Numbered from the stretch's first letter, positions 53,691-63,712 are shown. The stretch: DNA of 64,000 bases from Methyloversatilis sp. XJ19-49 (GCF_024580145.1 NZ_JANINI010000005.1:179147-243146), one strand, 5' to 3'. Notes: generated by a model not told the origin, from the letters alone. Made by a program: numbers and translations.

Positions 53691-54407
53691 ATGTCCCGTT
53701 TCGCCAACATCGCCGCCTATCGCTTCGTACGACTGGACGAGCGCGACGCGCTGCGTACGCGCATCCACGCGGCCGCGCGCACGCGCGGCCTGCTGGGCAC
53801 GGTGCTGCTGGCGACCGAGGGCATCAATCTCTTTCTCGCCGGCACGACCGACAGTCTGCGCGCCTTTCTTGCAGAACTGGCTGAAGACCCTCGCCTTGCG
53901 GGGCTTGACGCGAAATGGAGCTATTCCGACACGGTGCCTTTCAAGCGTCTGCGCGTGCGCCTGAAGAAGGAGATCGTCACCGTTGGCGCGCCTGATTTCG
54001 ATCCGGCCGAGACGCCGGCGCCCTACCTGCCGCCGGCAGAACTGAAGCGCTGGTACGACGAGGGTCGCCGCTTCGTCATCATCGACACACGCAACCGCTG
54101 GGAAGTGGATCAGGGCAGCTTCGACCAGGCACTCGACCCGGGTGTCGACAGCTTCAGCCAGTTCCCGGCAGCGCTTGCGCAGTACGCCGAACTGAAGAAC
54201 ACGCCCATCGTCACCTTCTGCACCGGCGGCATCCGCTGCGAAAAGGCCGCGCCGCTGATGAAGAAGGCCGGCTTCACGCAGGTGTATCAGCTCGAGGGCG
54301 GCATCCTGCGCTATTTCGAAGAGGTGGGCGGCGCGCACTGGCACGGCAACTGCGTCGTGTTCGACGACCGCGGCGCACTGAAGCCCGACCTCAGTCCGGC
54401 GGGCTGA
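53691..54407 (+). CDS. trhO: rhodanese-domain tRNA uridine hydroxylase-like protein (TrhO, short form)
   Basis: Homologue of TrhO/YceA, which hydroxylates U34 of some tRNAs using oxygen. Only 238 residues against about 350 in E. coli. The N-terminal acylphosphatase-like domain (FANIAAYRFVRLDERDALRT, GTVLLATEGINLFLAG) and the rhodanese domain with catalytic loop CTGGIRCEKAAPLM (Cys near 178) are intact; the C-terminal Cys-rich segment of the long form is absent, ending at KPDLSPAG. ATG at 53691 matches the family start. The shortened form may be a different subfamily. Confidence 0.8.
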   Translation: MSRFANIAAYRFVRLDERDALRTRIHAAARTRGLLGTVLLATEGINLFLAGTTDSLRAFLAELAEDPRLAGLDAKWSYSDTVPFKRLRVRLKKEIVTVGAPDFDPAETPAPYLPPAELKRWYDEGRRFVIIDTRNRWEVDQGSFDQALDPGVDSFSQFPAALAQYAELKNTPIVTFCTGGIRCEKAAPLMKKAGFTQVYQLEGGILRYFEEVGGAHWHGNCVVFDDRGALKPDLSPAG

Positions 54408-54438
54408 GCGCGCGGGCGCTGTCCGCAAGAACAGACCT

Positions 54439-55368
54439 TTAGGCGCCCCTGGCGCCGCGCAGCTTCTTCACGCCCAGCACGACGACCAGCGTAAGTGCGC
54501 CGGCGACGATGCCGGTCAGCGCGTCGGCGATGAAGGGCAGCAGCACCCCGGCCACCGTGCCCGCAGACTGCGATACCGTTTCGGTCAGGCGGCCGATTGC
54601 GTCGTGCAGCGGCGCAATGCCGTGCGTCAGGATGCCGCCGCCGACCAGAAACATCGCCGCCGTGCCGGCGACCGACAGGAATTTCATCAGCCACGGCGCG
54701 GCCGTCAGGATGCCGCGTCCGAACGCACGCAGCGGTGCAGAGCCTGAACGACTGAGGTAAAGCCCGCCGTCGTCCAGCTTCACGATACCCGCCACCAGAC
54801 CGTACACGCCGACCGTCATGATGGCGGCGATGCCCGCCACCACGGCGACCTGGGTGCCGAATGGCGCATCGGCAACAGTGCCGAGCGTGATCGCGATGAT
54901 TTCCGCCGACAGGATGAAGTCGGTCCGGATCGCGCCCTTGATCTTGTCCTTTTCCAGCGCGACCAGATCGATGTCTGCATCGGCCAGCGCCGCCAGGTGT
55001 TCCTTGCGCTGCGCCACGTCCTCGTCCGGGCTGTGCAGGAACTTGTGCGCCAGTTTTTCGAAGCCTTCGTAACAGAGGAACAGCCCGCCCACCATCAGCA
55101 GCGGCGTGACCGCCGCGGGCACGAAAGCACTGATGGCCAGCGCCGCCGGTACGAGAATGAGCTTGTTGCGCATCGAGCCCAGCGCCACCGCCCACACCAC
55201 AGGCAGTTCGCGATCGGCCTTGACGCCCGCCACCTGCTGCGCGTTCAGCGCCAGATCGTCGCCCAGCACGCCAGCAGTCTTCTTCGCGGCAATCTTGGTC
55301 AGTACCGATACATCGTCCAGCACGCTGGCGATGTCGTCGATCAATGCTAGAAGGCTGGCGCCCGCCAT
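54439..55368 (-). CDS. DUF808 family membrane protein (YedI-like)
   Basis: Integral membrane protein of 309 residues, about seven helices. The start MAGASLLALIDDIASVLDDV and KIAAKKTAGVLGDDLALNAQ (near 26-45) are diagnostic, as is LFLCYEGFEKLAHKF near 94. Function unknown; family members are widespread in bacteria. ATG at 55368 is chosen because it gives the exact family N-terminus; the frame is open to 55464 without signal. Convergent with trhO (31-bp gap). Confidence 0.88.
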   Translation of the reverse strand: MAGASLLALIDDIASVLDDVSVLTKIAAKKTAGVLGDDLALNAQQVAGVKADRELPVVWAVALGSMRNKLILVPAALAISAFVPAAVTPLLMVGGLFLCYEGFEKLAHKFLHSPDEDVAQRKEHLAALADADIDLVALEKDKIKGAIRTDFILSAEIIAITLGTVADAPFGTQVAVVAGIAAIMTVGVYGLVAGIVKLDDGGLYLSRSGSAPLRAFGRGILTAAPWLMKFLSVAGTAAMFLVGGGILTHGIAPLHDAIGRLTETVSQSAGTVAGVLLPFIADALTGIVAGALTLVVVLGVKKLRGARGA

Positions 55369-55595
55369 ATAGATATCCCGTCGAGAAGGTTTGCCGCGCG
55401 GATCCGTTCGGCATGAGACGCGCCGCATGCTACCCGAAGACAGGTTCCACCGGCGCCCGAGCATCCTTGTAGGACGGGACCGACAGCCTGTGCGCCGGAC
55501 GCTGACTGGCCCCCCGCGGCGCCACTCTTAAGCTCTGGTCACGGCTTCATGCCATCCACTTTCGCCACCCGATTGAATACCGACCGGAGAAACCG

Positions 55596-55745
55596 ATGTC
55601 CGCAGCCCAACTTCTGATGTGCGCATTGATGCTGATCGCCACCGTTGTGCTGATCGTGACCGGCCCGGACGACGGGCCCGTCGAGCAGGCCGCAGCCGCA
55701 GCCAGCGAAAGCCTGTTGTCGCTGACCCGGATCCTGAATCACTGA
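55596..55745 (+). CDS. possible 49-residue single-helix membrane peptide
   Basis: Short frame with ATG at 55596 preceded by CGGAGA (good spacing). The product has one hydrophobic helix (LLMCALMLIATVVLIVTG, residues 6-23) and an Ala/Glu/Ser-rich tail ending RILNH. Not recognised. It lies 23 bases before the start of the glycine-zipper lipoprotein gene on the same strand and could be its leader or an independent small protein. Confidence 0.45.
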   Translation: MSAAQLLMCALMLIATVVLIVTGPDDGPVEQAAAAASESLLSLTRILNH

Positions 55746-55768
55746 AGCTGACCGCGAAACCGACCATC

Positions 55769-56308
55769 ATGAAACAGACCGCCAGAAAAATCGCCGGTAC
55801 CGCCGGCCTGATCAGTTGTTGCTTCATGCTCGCCGCGTGCGATCCGCAATCCACTTTCCCGATCGGCCCGCAATCCGGCGCCGCGGAGCCGGAAAAGCAG
55901 GAACGAGCAGCAACGGCCACCCGGAAATCGGATGAACCCCGAACGGTCGCTGCAACGCCGGCGCCGGCCATACGCGCCGATCTGGGCGACGTGATCGCAG
56001 TGGAGCCCATCGTGGCCGAAGGTGAAGCCAGCGGTGTCGGCGCAGCAGTGGGCGGTGTCGTGGGTGGCCTGCTCGGCAACCAGATCGGCAGCGGCAGCGG
56101 CCGCAAGGTCGCCACGGCCGTCGGCGCAGTCGGTGGTGCAGTCGCCGGCCACACGATCGAAAAGAACCGCAACGAACATGTAACCGGCTGTCGCGTCAGC
56201 GTGCGCATGGATTCCGGCGAGCAGCGCAGCTTCACCGAAAGCGCCGATACCGCTGTGCGCGCCGGAGACCGGGTGCGCGTGATCGACGGCAGCCTGCAGC
56301 GCACCTGA
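55769..56308 (+). CDS. glycine-zipper 2TM lipoprotein (SlyB/17-kDa-antigen-like)
   Basis: Outer-membrane lipoprotein of 179 residues. Signal peptide with lipobox LAAC (Cys24), a Pro/Ala/Thr/Glu-rich linker (about 28-85), the double glycine zipper GVGAAVGGVVGGLLGNQIGS and AVGAVGGAVAGHTIEKN (about 90-133), then a small beta domain with VRMDSGEQRSF. Homologues stabilise the envelope or associate with porins. ATG at 55769 chosen for the signal peptide; earlier in-frame sequence to 55619 overlaps the small peptide. Conserved two-Cys pair outside the lipobox (CC at 17-18) lies in the signal itself. Confidence 0.85.
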   Translation: MKQTARKIAGTAGLISCCFMLAACDPQSTFPIGPQSGAAEPEKQERAATATRKSDEPRTVAATPAPAIRADLGDVIAVEPIVAEGEASGVGAAVGGVVGGLLGNQIGSGSGRKVATAVGAVGGAVAGHTIEKNRNEHVTGCRVSVRMDSGEQRSFTESADTAVRAGDRVRVIDGSLQRT

Positions 56309-56359
56309 CGTCTGCATCCGGCGTCTGCATCCGGCGTGAATTCGCAGGCGCCCCGGAGG

Positions 56360-56989
56360 TCACTCCTCGCGCCAGCCCGGTACCGACCAGCCGGTCAGCA
56401 CCGCCAGCAGGCGCAGACCGGCTATCAGCACCACTGCGACGCCGAGCGACACCAGCGGCGTGACGGCGAGCGCATTCATGCCAAGATAGGCCCAGGCGCC
56501 GACGAAGGCGCACAGCGCGTACGGACGGTGGTCGCGGAACACGTAAGGCACTTCGTTGCAGATCACGTCCCGCATGACGCCGCCGAATACGCCGGTGATG
56601 ACGCCCATCATCGCCGACACGAAAACCGGCATGCCCGCCTCGTAAGCCAGGCCGACGCCGGTCACCGTGAACAGGCCCAATCCGAGCGCGTCCGGAATCA
56701 GGATGGCGCGTTCGGTGAAGTGGTGGTGGCGCGCGCGCAGCCAGGGCACGGCCGCCAGCGACAGCAGAAAGATCAACCACACATGGGCCTGATGTTCGAC
56801 CCAGAAGAAGGGTCGGCGGTCGAGCAGCACGTCACGCACCGTCCCGCCGCCGAACGCCGTGATGAAGGCAACCGCGAACACCCCGACCACGTCCATTCGA
56901 CGGCGCGCCGCTTCGATGAAACCGGACAGGGCAAACGCGAGGGTGGCCGCGAATTCGATCGCGGCGATCAGGAGCTGGAATCTGGGCAT
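56360..56989 (-). CDS. TRIC-type cation channel family protein (UPF0126, YicG-like)
   Basis: Membrane protein of 209 residues with seven predicted helices arranged as two three-helix repeats plus one. Signatures: ALSGFIEAARRRMDVVGVFA near 20-39 and ITAFGGGTVRDVLLDRRPFF near 43-62 in the first repeat, ITGVFGGVMRDVICNEVPYV near 131-150 in the second, both with the GGxxRD turn. Bacterial TRIC homologues conduct monovalent cations; some related proteins carry glycine. Convergent with the lipoprotein gene (51 bp). Confidence 0.88.
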   Translation of the reverse strand: MPRFQLLIAAIEFAATLAFALSGFIEAARRRMDVVGVFAVAFITAFGGGTVRDVLLDRRPFFWVEHQAHVWLIFLLSLAAVPWLRARHHHFTERAILIPDALGLGLFTVTGVGLAYEAGMPVFVSAMMGVITGVFGGVMRDVICNEVPYVFRDHRPYALCAFVGAWAYLGMNALAVTPLVSLGVAVVLIAGLRLLAVLTGWSVPGWREE

Positions 56990-57102
56990 CGCGCGATTCT
57001 AGGGTCTGTCGCCATTGGATGGCGGGCCGCGCGCGCCCCGCCTTCGCCGGGCGCAGGGCGCGGGCGGGTCCGGAAGTCCTGGATCGCACGCGCCGCCTTC
57101 AG

Positions 57103-57525
57103 TCAGCAGATACGTTCCCACAGGCTGGTTTCGTCACCCAGGCGCTCGAACTCCACGCCGTTGAAATCGCCGCGCGACACCACGCCGAGAATGCGCCCGT
57201 CCTCGACCACCGGCAGGTGGCGGTAGCCGCCGTCACTCATCGCGCGCAACGCGTCGAGCGAGGTTTCGGCCGGACCGATGGTGCGCGGATCGGGGGTCAT
57301 TGCAACCGCAAGCCGGGTGTCCGGTCCGTCATGGCCCTCGGCCAGGATGCGCACGGCATCGCGACCGGTGAAGATGCCGCCCAGCGTGCCCTGATCGTTG
57401 ACGACCAGCACGGCACCGACGCGGCGCTCCCACATGCGGCGGCAGGCGTCGCCAACCGTCTCACCGGTGGTCAGCAACAGAGGATCCTGATCCTTGATGA
57501 CAAGTCCGATGCAACGCTTTTTCAT
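57103..57525 (-). CDS. CBS-domain pair protein
   Basis: Cytoplasmic protein of 140 residues made of two CBS domains, which bind adenine nucleotides. First domain about 8-65 (TTGETVGDACRRMWERRVGA, VNDQGTLGGIFTGRD), second about 70-130 (TIGPAETSLDALRAMSDGGY, RHLPVVEDGRILGVVSRGD). No effector domain is fused. ATG at 57525 is chosen; an upstream start at 57570 would add 15 residues without family support. Transcribed leftward, 113 bp from the TRIC gene downstream. Confidence 0.85.
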   Translation of the reverse strand: MKKRCIGLVIKDQDPLLLTTGETVGDACRRMWERRVGAVLVVNDQGTLGGIFTGRDAVRILAEGHDGPDTRLAVAMTPDPRTIGPAETSLDALRAMSDGGYRHLPVVEDGRILGVVSRGDFNGVEFERLGDETSLWERIC

Positions 57526-57670
57526 GTCTGCTCCCGCTTCAGTCGGAACCCATGCTCCGTAACCGAACAATAGTCCGGACTATGTTCCATTTCTTGAGCC
57601 TGATCAGCTTCCGGCCCTGCCGGGTGCCGGGTCGGCTAAGCTCTCGCCCGCCCGTCAGCTCGTTCACATC

Positions 57671-58588
57671 ATGAGTTCCACCGAAGCCTCCCCGTCATCC
57701 CGCCTGGGCGGCTACCTCGCCGCCGCCGGCACCGTCGCGATCTGGACCGGCTTCATCCTCGTGTCACGCATGGGTGGAAAAAGTGCGCTGACGCCCTACG
57801 ACACGCTGGCGCTGCGGCTGGGCACGGCCGCCCTGCTCCTGCTGCCGTTCGCGCCCAGCCTGCCGCGCGGCGCCTGGCGCGACGGCCGGCTGTGGGTGCT
57901 GGCAATGATGGGTGGCCTGCTCTACGGCGTGCTCGCCTTCGCGGCGTTCAAGTTCGCCCCGGCCGCGCACGGCGCCATCCTGCTGCCCGGCATGCAGCCC
58001 TTCCTGATCGCAGCCGTCGCCTGGGCAATCAGCGGCGCGCGGCCCGGCGGCGCCAGCGTCGCCGGGCTGGTATTCATCGCGGTGGGCATCGCCTGCGTGG
58101 CGCGACACGAACTGGTCGGCCACGGCAGCTGGACAGCCGAACTGCTGATCGGCGACGCACTGCTGCTCGGCAGTTCGCTCGCTTGGGCCATCTACTCGGT
58201 ACTGGCCAGGAAATGGGCCTACGACCCGTGGACGCTGACCCGCTTCGTCGCGCTGGCGTCCGCGCTCGTGTTCCTGCCGGTCTACCTGCTGTGGCTGCCG
58301 AAAGCCCTCGACGCCGTACCGCCGTCGATGCTCGCGTTGCAGGGCCTTTACCAGGGCGTGGCCGTGACGATCGTCGCCATGGTGCTGTTCCTGAAGGCGG
58401 TGGCGGTACTGGGGGCACAACGCACCGGCGCACTGGTGGCACTGGTGCCTGTGCTGGCCGGCGTGATGGCTGCGCCGCTGCTGGGCGAGGCGCTGTCCGG
58501 CTGGCTGATCGCCGGCCTGCTGTTCGTGTCGGCCGGCGCCTTCGTGGCGGTCAGACCCGGTCGCAGAAAGACAAACGGCGCGCCCTGA
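57671..58588 (+). CDS. EamA/DMT family transporter
   Basis: Drug/metabolite transporter of 305 residues with ten helices in two EamA repeats. Seen: GYLAAAGTVAIWTGFILVSR near 13-32 and GDALLLGSSLAWAIYSVLAR near 158-177, the starts of the two repeats, and a basic C-terminus (RPGRRKTNG). Such carriers export amino acids or metabolites; the substrate is not predictable. The ATG at 57671 follows a region with no strong ribosome site. Convergent with ssb (32 bp). Confidence 0.85.
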   Translation: MSSTEASPSSRLGGYLAAAGTVAIWTGFILVSRMGGKSALTPYDTLALRLGTAALLLLPFAPSLPRGAWRDGRLWVLAMMGGLLYGVLAFAAFKFAPAAHGAILLPGMQPFLIAAVAWAISGARPGGASVAGLVFIAVGIACVARHELVGHGSWTAELLIGDALLLGSSLAWAIYSVLARKWAYDPWTLTRFVALASALVFLPVYLLWLPKALDAVPPSMLALQGLYQGVAVTIVAMVLFLKAVAVLGAQRTGALVALVPVLAGVMAAPLLGEALSGWLIAGLLFVSAGAFVAVRPGRRKTNGAP

Positions 58589-58620
58589 GGCACGCCGTCG
58601 CGGTGGTCAGACGTGCCGGA

Positions 58621-59148
58621 TCAGAACGGGATGTCGTCGTCCATGCCGCCGAAGCCGCCCGAACTGCTCGCCGGGGCAGACTGCGGAGCGGGCTTCTGCG
58701 GCGCGCGCGCAGCGGGCGCCTGGCGCGGCGACTGATCGAAATCGTCGCCCCCGCCGCTGCCGCCGGCGCCGCCGCTGTAGCCTTCGTTGCCGGCACCGCC
58801 GCCGCCCATGCCCTGGCGGCTGCCCAGCATCTGCATCTGGTCGGCGCGGATTTCGGTCGTGTAGCGGTCGTTGCCGTCCTTGTCCTGCCACTTGCGGGTG
58901 CGCAGGCTGCCTTCGACATACACCGCCGAACCCTTGCGCAGGTACTGACCGGCGATTTCGGCCAGCCGGCCGAAGAAGGCAACGCGGTGCCACTCGGTCA
59001 TTTCCTTCTTCTCACCGGTCGCCTTGTCCTTCCAGCTGTCAGTCGTCGCGACGGTGATGTTGCAGATCGCATCGCCATTCGGCGCGTAGCGGGTTTCCGG
59101 GTCCTTCCCGAGATTGCCGACCAGAATGACCTTGTTCACTGAAGCCAT
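58621..59148 (-). CDS. ssb: single-stranded DNA-binding protein
   Basis: SSB of 175 residues. OB-fold N-terminus [20 protein letters not shown], then [20 protein letters not shown] near 56-75 and [20 protein letters not shown] near 78-97. A Gly-rich linker (about 115-165, including [20 protein letters not shown]) leads to the acidic tip DDDIPF, the docking peptide for partner proteins. The arrangement ssb - MFS - divergent uvrA is common in this group. GGGGGAG before the ATG is a good ribosome site. No LexA box was recognised upstream. Confidence 0.96.
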   Translation of the reverse strand: MASVNKVILVGNLGKDPETRYAPNGDAICNITVATTDSWKDKATGEKKEMTEWHRVAFFGRLAEIAGQYLRKGSAVYVEGSLRTRKWQDKDGNDRYTTEIRADQMQMLGSRQGMGGGGAGNEGYSGGAGGSGGGDDFDQSPRQAPAARAPQKPAPQSAPASSSGGFGGMDDDIPF

Positions 59149-59269
59149 GATTTCTCCCCCGGAGTGTCTTGAACGTGCGCCCCGACGAGGCCCACGGACT
59201 GCATGATCAAAACGGCGCTGTGCGCCGCATCTTGCTACGCGTCGGGCAGATTACGCCCTTTGCATAATT

Positions 59270-60643
59270 TCAGGTACCGGCGACCGGCTGGTCGAGCAGC
59301 CTGCGCACGACGTCTTCGTCCCACAGTTCCAGATTGACCTTCAGGAAGGCCATGCGCCGCTCGGCCTCGATGCGCACCTCGCGCAGCCCGGGCAGGTCGT
59401 TGATCTGGTCGCGCAGGCGGTCCAGATCGACATGGTCGCCGATCGCGTATTCGCGCAGCGCGACCACCGGCGGCGGCTTCATGCTGCGCGCCCACAGCAG
59501 CCACACGACTGCCAGCGCGGTGCAGAACAGATAGACGCCATCTTCGCCGAAGCGCAGCGCAATGGCACCGCCGACCGCGCTGCCGGTAGCCGCGCCGAAG
59601 GACTGAGCGGTGTTGAACACGCCCAGCGCGGCACCCTTGGCGTCCGGCGGCGCGATGCGCGACACCAGCGACGGCAGCGTGGCTTCGAGCAGGTTGAACG
59701 CCACGAAAAACACGAACAGTCCGCCGATCAGCACCCAGGCGAGGTCGAGATGCAGCAGGAACATCACCTGCGAGGCGATCAGCGTGACGATGGACGCAAG
59801 GAAAACGGTCTTCACGCGCGACTTGCGTTCGGCCCAGATGATGGCCGGAATCATGCAGATGAAGCTGGCGATCACGATCGGGAAGTACAGCGTCCAGTGC
59901 TCGGCGACCGGCAGGTCCATCACCTGCACGAGGGCGAGCGGCACCATCAGGAACATGGCCATCTGCACCATGTGCACGACGAACATGCCGAAATTGAGGC
60001 GCATCAGCTGGCGGTCGCCCAGGACGCGCGCGAACGGTGCGGGCTTCACGACCGGCGCGTGTTCCGGGTCCGGCACGACGAAAAGCAGCAGCGGTATGCC
60101 GGCCAGCGCCAGGCCACCGATCAGCAGGAAGATGCCTTCCATGCCGATCCAGCCGTACAGCGCCGGGGCGAGCACCAGCGAGGCCGCGAACACCAGACCG
60201 ATCGACGTGCCGATGACCGCCATGATCTTGGTGCGATGCTCGTCGCGCACCAGATCGGCCACCAGAGCGGTCGCCGCGGCCGAAATGGCGCCGCTGCCCT
60301 GCAGGATGCGGGCGGCGATCATCCAGTTGATGTCGGGCGCCCAGGCGGCCATCGCGCTGCCGGCGGCGTACAGCAGCAGGCCGATCACGATGATGCGCTT
60401 GCGGCCGAAGCGGTCCGAGGCGGCGCCGAGCGGAATCTGCATCACGCCCTGCGCCAGACCGAACATGCCGAACGCCAGGCCGACCCAGAAGATGTTGTCG
60501 CCGCCCGGCAGTGTGCGTGCGAACACCGCGAACACGGGCAGCACGAGGAACAGCCCCAGCATGCGCAGGGAAATGATGAAGGCCAGCGCAGCCCCCGCGC
60601 GCAGTTCCGTGCGGGTCATGCGGTCTTTTGTCGGGGGAGTCAT
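59270..60643 (-). CDS. yajR: MFS transporter with C-terminal YAM-like domain (YajR-like)
   Basis: Twelve-helix major facilitator of 457 residues. Family turn PLGAASDRFGRKRIIVIGLL near 60-79 and RILQGSGAISAAATALVADL near 101-120. The last 65 residues (about 393-457) form a small soluble domain, DHVDLDRLRDQINDLPGLRE, with a beta-alpha-beta pattern like the YAM domain of E. coli YajR. ATG at 60643 chosen, ATG at 60619 (MTRTELRAG) possible; the much longer open frame to 62869 is antisense to uvrA and not coding. Lies between ssb and uvrA. Confidence 0.85.
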   Translation of the reverse strand: MTPPTKDRMTRTELRAGAALAFIISLRMLGLFLVLPVFAVFARTLPGGDNIFWVGLAFGMFGLAQGVMQIPLGAASDRFGRKRIIVIGLLLYAAGSAMAAWAPDINWMIAARILQGSGAISAAATALVADLVRDEHRTKIMAVIGTSIGLVFAASLVLAPALYGWIGMEGIFLLIGGLALAGIPLLLFVVPDPEHAPVVKPAPFARVLGDRQLMRLNFGMFVVHMVQMAMFLMVPLALVQVMDLPVAEHWTLYFPIVIASFICMIPAIIWAERKSRVKTVFLASIVTLIASQVMFLLHLDLAWVLIGGLFVFFVAFNLLEATLPSLVSRIAPPDAKGAALGVFNTAQSFGAATGSAVGGAIALRFGEDGVYLFCTALAVVWLLWARSMKPPPVVALREYAIGDHVDLDRLRDQINDLPGLREVRIEAERRMAFLKVNLELWDEDVVRRLLDQPVAGT

Positions 60644-60732
60644 GTGAGGCAGGAAAACGATCAGCCGGGATTCTAGCAAGCCGGCAAGGTCTGGCGCGCC
60701 GGACCCGACTCTTTTCTCCGCACGCGACGCCC

Positions 60733-60788
60733 CTTGCCCCTTGCCCCTTGCCCCTTGCACCTTGCACCTTGCACCTTGAATCTTGAAT
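60733..60788. repeat. eight-unit heptanucleotide tandem repeat
   Basis: CTTG recurs every seven bases from 60733: three units CTTGCCC, three CTTGCAC, two CTTGAAT, then a broken CTGG. It sits between the divergent yajR and uvrA genes. The CTTGAAT unit is the same as at 4363. Confidence 0.9.
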
Positions 60789-60844
60789 CTGGATAACCGC
60801 CCTCCTCGCCTTTCCCGCCAAAATGGGTTCTCATAGCCGGTTGC

Positions 60845-63712
60845 ATGAAACCGGGCGGGCTGATGGACTGGATACGCATTCGTGGGGCGCGCACCCACAA
60901 TCTGAAGAACATCAATATAGACATCCCGCGCGACCGGCTGACCGTGATCACCGGGCTGTCGGGCTCCGGCAAGAGCTCGCTCGCGTTCGACACGCTGTAC
61001 GCCGAAGGCCAGCGCCGCTACGTGGAGTCGCTGTCCGCCTACGCGCGGCAATTCCTGCAGCTGATGGAAAAGCCGGATGTCGACCTGATCGAGGGGCTGT
61101 CGCCGGCGATTTCGATCGAACAGAAGGCGACCAGCCACAATCCGCGCTCCACCGTGGGCACGGTGACCGAAATACACGACTACCTGCGCCTGCTGTTCGC
61201 ACGCGTCGGCACACCGCACTGCCCCGAGCATGGCGCGCCGCTGGCCGCGCAGAGCGTGTCGCAGATGGTCGATGCCGTGCTCGCGATGCCGGAAGAGAGC
61301 AAGGTGGCCATCCTTGCGCCGGTGGTGAGCGAGCGCAAGGGCGAACAGGTCGAGCTGATTTCCGAGCTGCGTTCGCGTGGCTTCGTGCGGGTGCGGCTCG
61401 ACGGCAGGATGATGGACATCGACGCGCTGCCCAAGCTCGACAAGAACATCAAGCACACGATCGACGTCGTCGTCGACCGGCTGAAGGTGCGCCCCGACAT
61501 GCGCCAGCGCCTCGCCGAATCGATCGAAACCGCGCTGCAGCAGGCCGAAGGCCGCGCCATCGCGCTGGACATGGACAGCGACGCCGAACAGCTGTTTTCG
61601 GCCCGCTTCGCCTGCCCGGTGTGCGGCCACAGCGTGTCGGAACTCGAGCCGCGCTTTTTCTCGTTCAACAATCCGGCCGGCGCCTGCACCAGTTGCGACG
61701 GGCTGGGCATGGTGACCTTCTTCGACCCGGCGCGCATCGTCGCCCACCCGCACCTGTCGCTCGCCTCCGGCGCCATCCGCGGCTGGGACCGGCGCAACCA
61801 GTTCTATTTCCAGCTGCTGTCCAGTCTGGCCGGCTTCTACAAATTCGACATCGACACCCCGTTCGACGAACTGGACGCGGCGCTGCAGGCCATCGTGCTC
61901 GACGGTTCGGGCAAGGTGCGCATTCCGTTCCGCTACCTGTCGGAATCGGGCCGAGCGACGATACGCGAGCACGTGTTCGAAGGCGTGGTGCCGAATCTGG
62001 AACGGCGCTACCGCGAAACCGATTCGGTCGCCGTGCGCGAAGAGCTGGGCAAGTACCGCAACACCAAGGTGTGCCCGGACTGCAAGGGCACGCGGCTGCG
62101 CAGCGACGCCCGCCATGTGAAGGTGGCCGATCACACGCTGCCGGAACTGGCCGGACTGCCGCTGCGCGCCTGCAAGGCCATTTTCGACGGCATGGAACTG
62201 GATGGCGCGCGCGCTGCGATCGCCGCCCGCATCATGCGCGAGGTGGCCGCCCGGCTCGGCTTCCTGATCGACGTCGGACTGGATTACCTCAGCCTCGACC
62301 GCTCGGCCGAATCGCTGTCCGGCGGCGAGGCGCAGCGCATCCGGCTGGCCAGCCAGATCGGTTCCGGCCTGACCGGCGTCATGTACGTGCTCGACGAGCC
62401 GTCGATCGGCCTGCACCAGCGCGACAACGCGCGCCTGCTCGGCACGCTGTCGCGGCTGCGCGACCTCGGCAACACGGTCGTCGTGGTCGAACACGATCAG
62501 GAAGCGATCGAAATGGCCGACCACGTGGTCGACATGGGCCCCGGCGCCGGCCAGCACGGTGGCGAGGTGATCGCACAGGGCACGCCGGCCGACATCGAAG
62601 CCTGCGAAGCCAGCCTGACCGGCGCCTACCTGTCGGGCCGCAGGCAGATCGCGGTGCCGTCCAGCCGCACGCCGGCGAAGGAGGACTGGCTGCACATCCG
62701 CGGCGCACGGGGCAACAACCTGCACGGCACCGACGCGGCGATCCCGGTCGGGCTGCTGACCTGTGTCACCGGCGTATCCGGCTCGGGCAAGTCCACCTTG
62801 ATCAACGACACGCTGTACGCCGCGGCCGCCCACCATCTGTATGGCTCGGCCGCGCTGCCGGCCGCGCACGATGCGATCGAGGGGCTGGACCTGTTCGACA
62901 AGGTGATCAATGTCGACCAGTCACCGATCGGCCGCACGCCGCGCTCCAATCCGGCCACCTACACCGGCCTGCTGACGCCGATCCGCGAACTGTTCGCCGG
63001 CGTGCCGGAAGCGCGCTCGCGCGGCTACGGCCCGGGCCGCTTTTCGTTCAACGTGAAGGGCGGCCGCTGCGAAGCCTGCCAGGGCGACGGACTGGTGCGC
63101 GTCGAAATGCACTTCCTGCCCGACGTGTTCGTTCCGTGCGACGTGTGCAACGGGCGCCGCTACAACCGCGAAACGCTGGACATCCGCTACAAGGGCAAGA
63201 CCATCCACGACGTGCTGTCGATGAAGGTGACCGAAGCACGCGACTTCTTCGACGCCGTGCCGACGGTCGCACGCAAGCTGGAAACGCTGTGCGAGGTCGG
63301 GCTGGGCTACATCGGCCTCGGCCAGAGTGCGACCACGCTGTCCGGCGGCGAGGCGCAGCGCGTGAAACTGGCGCTGGAACTGTCCAAGCGCGACACCGGC
63401 CGCACGCTGTACATCCTCGACGAGCCGACCACCGGCCTGCATTTCCACGACGTGGACATGCTGCTCGGCGTACTCGGCCGCCTGCGCGACGCCGGCAACA
63501 CCATCGTCGTCATCGAACACAACCTCGACGTGATCAAGACCGCCGACTGGATCATCGATCTCGGCCCGGAAGGCGGTGCCGGCGGCGGACGCATTGTCGC
63601 CACCGGCACGCCCGAACAGGTCGCCGCCGAGCCGGCGTCGCACACCGGACGGTATCTGGCGCCACTGCTCGAAAAATCCGCGCCGCGCCAGCCGCGTCCG
63701 GCCAGCGACTGA
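60845..63712 (+). CDS. uvrA: UvrABC excinuclease subunit A
   Basis: Damage-recognition ATPase of nucleotide excision repair; 955 residues (or 949 from the ATG at 60863, [13 protein letters not shown], which fits the family start better). Two ABC modules: Walker A at [20 protein letters not shown] near 34-53 and [20 protein letters not shown] near 641-660, signatures [20 protein letters not shown] near 489 and [20 protein letters not shown] near 834. Zinc sites are visible as [19 protein letters not shown] near 258-285 and [18 protein letters not shown] near 742-774. Complete. Divergent from yajR; heptamer repeats lie between. Confidence 0.97.
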   Translation: MKPGGLMDWIRIRGARTHNLKNINIDIPRDRLTVITGLSGSGKSSLAFDTLYAEGQRRYVESLSAYARQFLQLMEKPDVDLIEGLSPAISIEQKATSHNPRSTVGTVTEIHDYLRLLFARVGTPHCPEHGAPLAAQSVSQMVDAVLAMPEESKVAILAPVVSERKGEQVELISELRSRGFVRVRLDGRMMDIDALPKLDKNIKHTIDVVVDRLKVRPDMRQRLAESIETALQQAEGRAIALDMDSDAEQLFSARFACPVCGHSVSELEPRFFSFNNPAGACTSCDGLGMVTFFDPARIVAHPHLSLASGAIRGWDRRNQFYFQLLSSLAGFYKFDIDTPFDELDAALQAIVLDGSGKVRIPFRYLSESGRATIREHVFEGVVPNLERRYRETDSVAVREELGKYRNTKVCPDCKGTRLRSDARHVKVADHTLPELAGLPLRACKAIFDGMELDGARAAIAARIMREVAARLGFLIDVGLDYLSLDRSAESLSGGEAQRIRLASQIGSGLTGVMYVLDEPSIGLHQRDNARLLGTLSRLRDLGNTVVVVEHDQEAIEMADHVVDMGPGAGQHGGEVIAQGTPADIEACEASLTGAYLSGRRQIAVPSSRTPAKEDWLHIRGARGNNLHGTDAAIPVGLLTCVTGVSGSGKSTLINDTLYAAAAHHLYGSAALPAAHDAIEGLDLFDKVINVDQSPIGRTPRSNPATYTGLLTPIRELFAGVPEARSRGYGPGRFSFNVKGGRCEACQGDGLVRVEMHFLPDVFVPCDVCNGRRYNRETLDIRYKGKTIHDVLSMKVTEARDFFDAVPTVARKLETLCEVGLGYIGLGQSATTLSGGEAQRVKLALELSKRDTGRTLYILDEPTTGLHFHDVDMLLGVLGRLRDAGNTIVVIEHNLDVIKTADWIIDLGPEGGAGGGRIVATGTPEQVAAEPASHTGRYLAPLLEKSAPRQPRPASD

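Noticed and set aside
59149..60844. LexA (SOS) box for ssb or uvrA
   Set aside because: No CTGT-N8-ACAG pattern was found in the ssb upstream region (59149-59269) or between yajR and uvrA (60644-60844).
59270..62869. 1199-residue leftward frame across uvrA and yajR
   Set aside because: Only the part up to 60643 matches a family (MFS). The rest is antisense to uvrA, whose protein is complete and conserved; a GC-rich opposite strand easily stays open.
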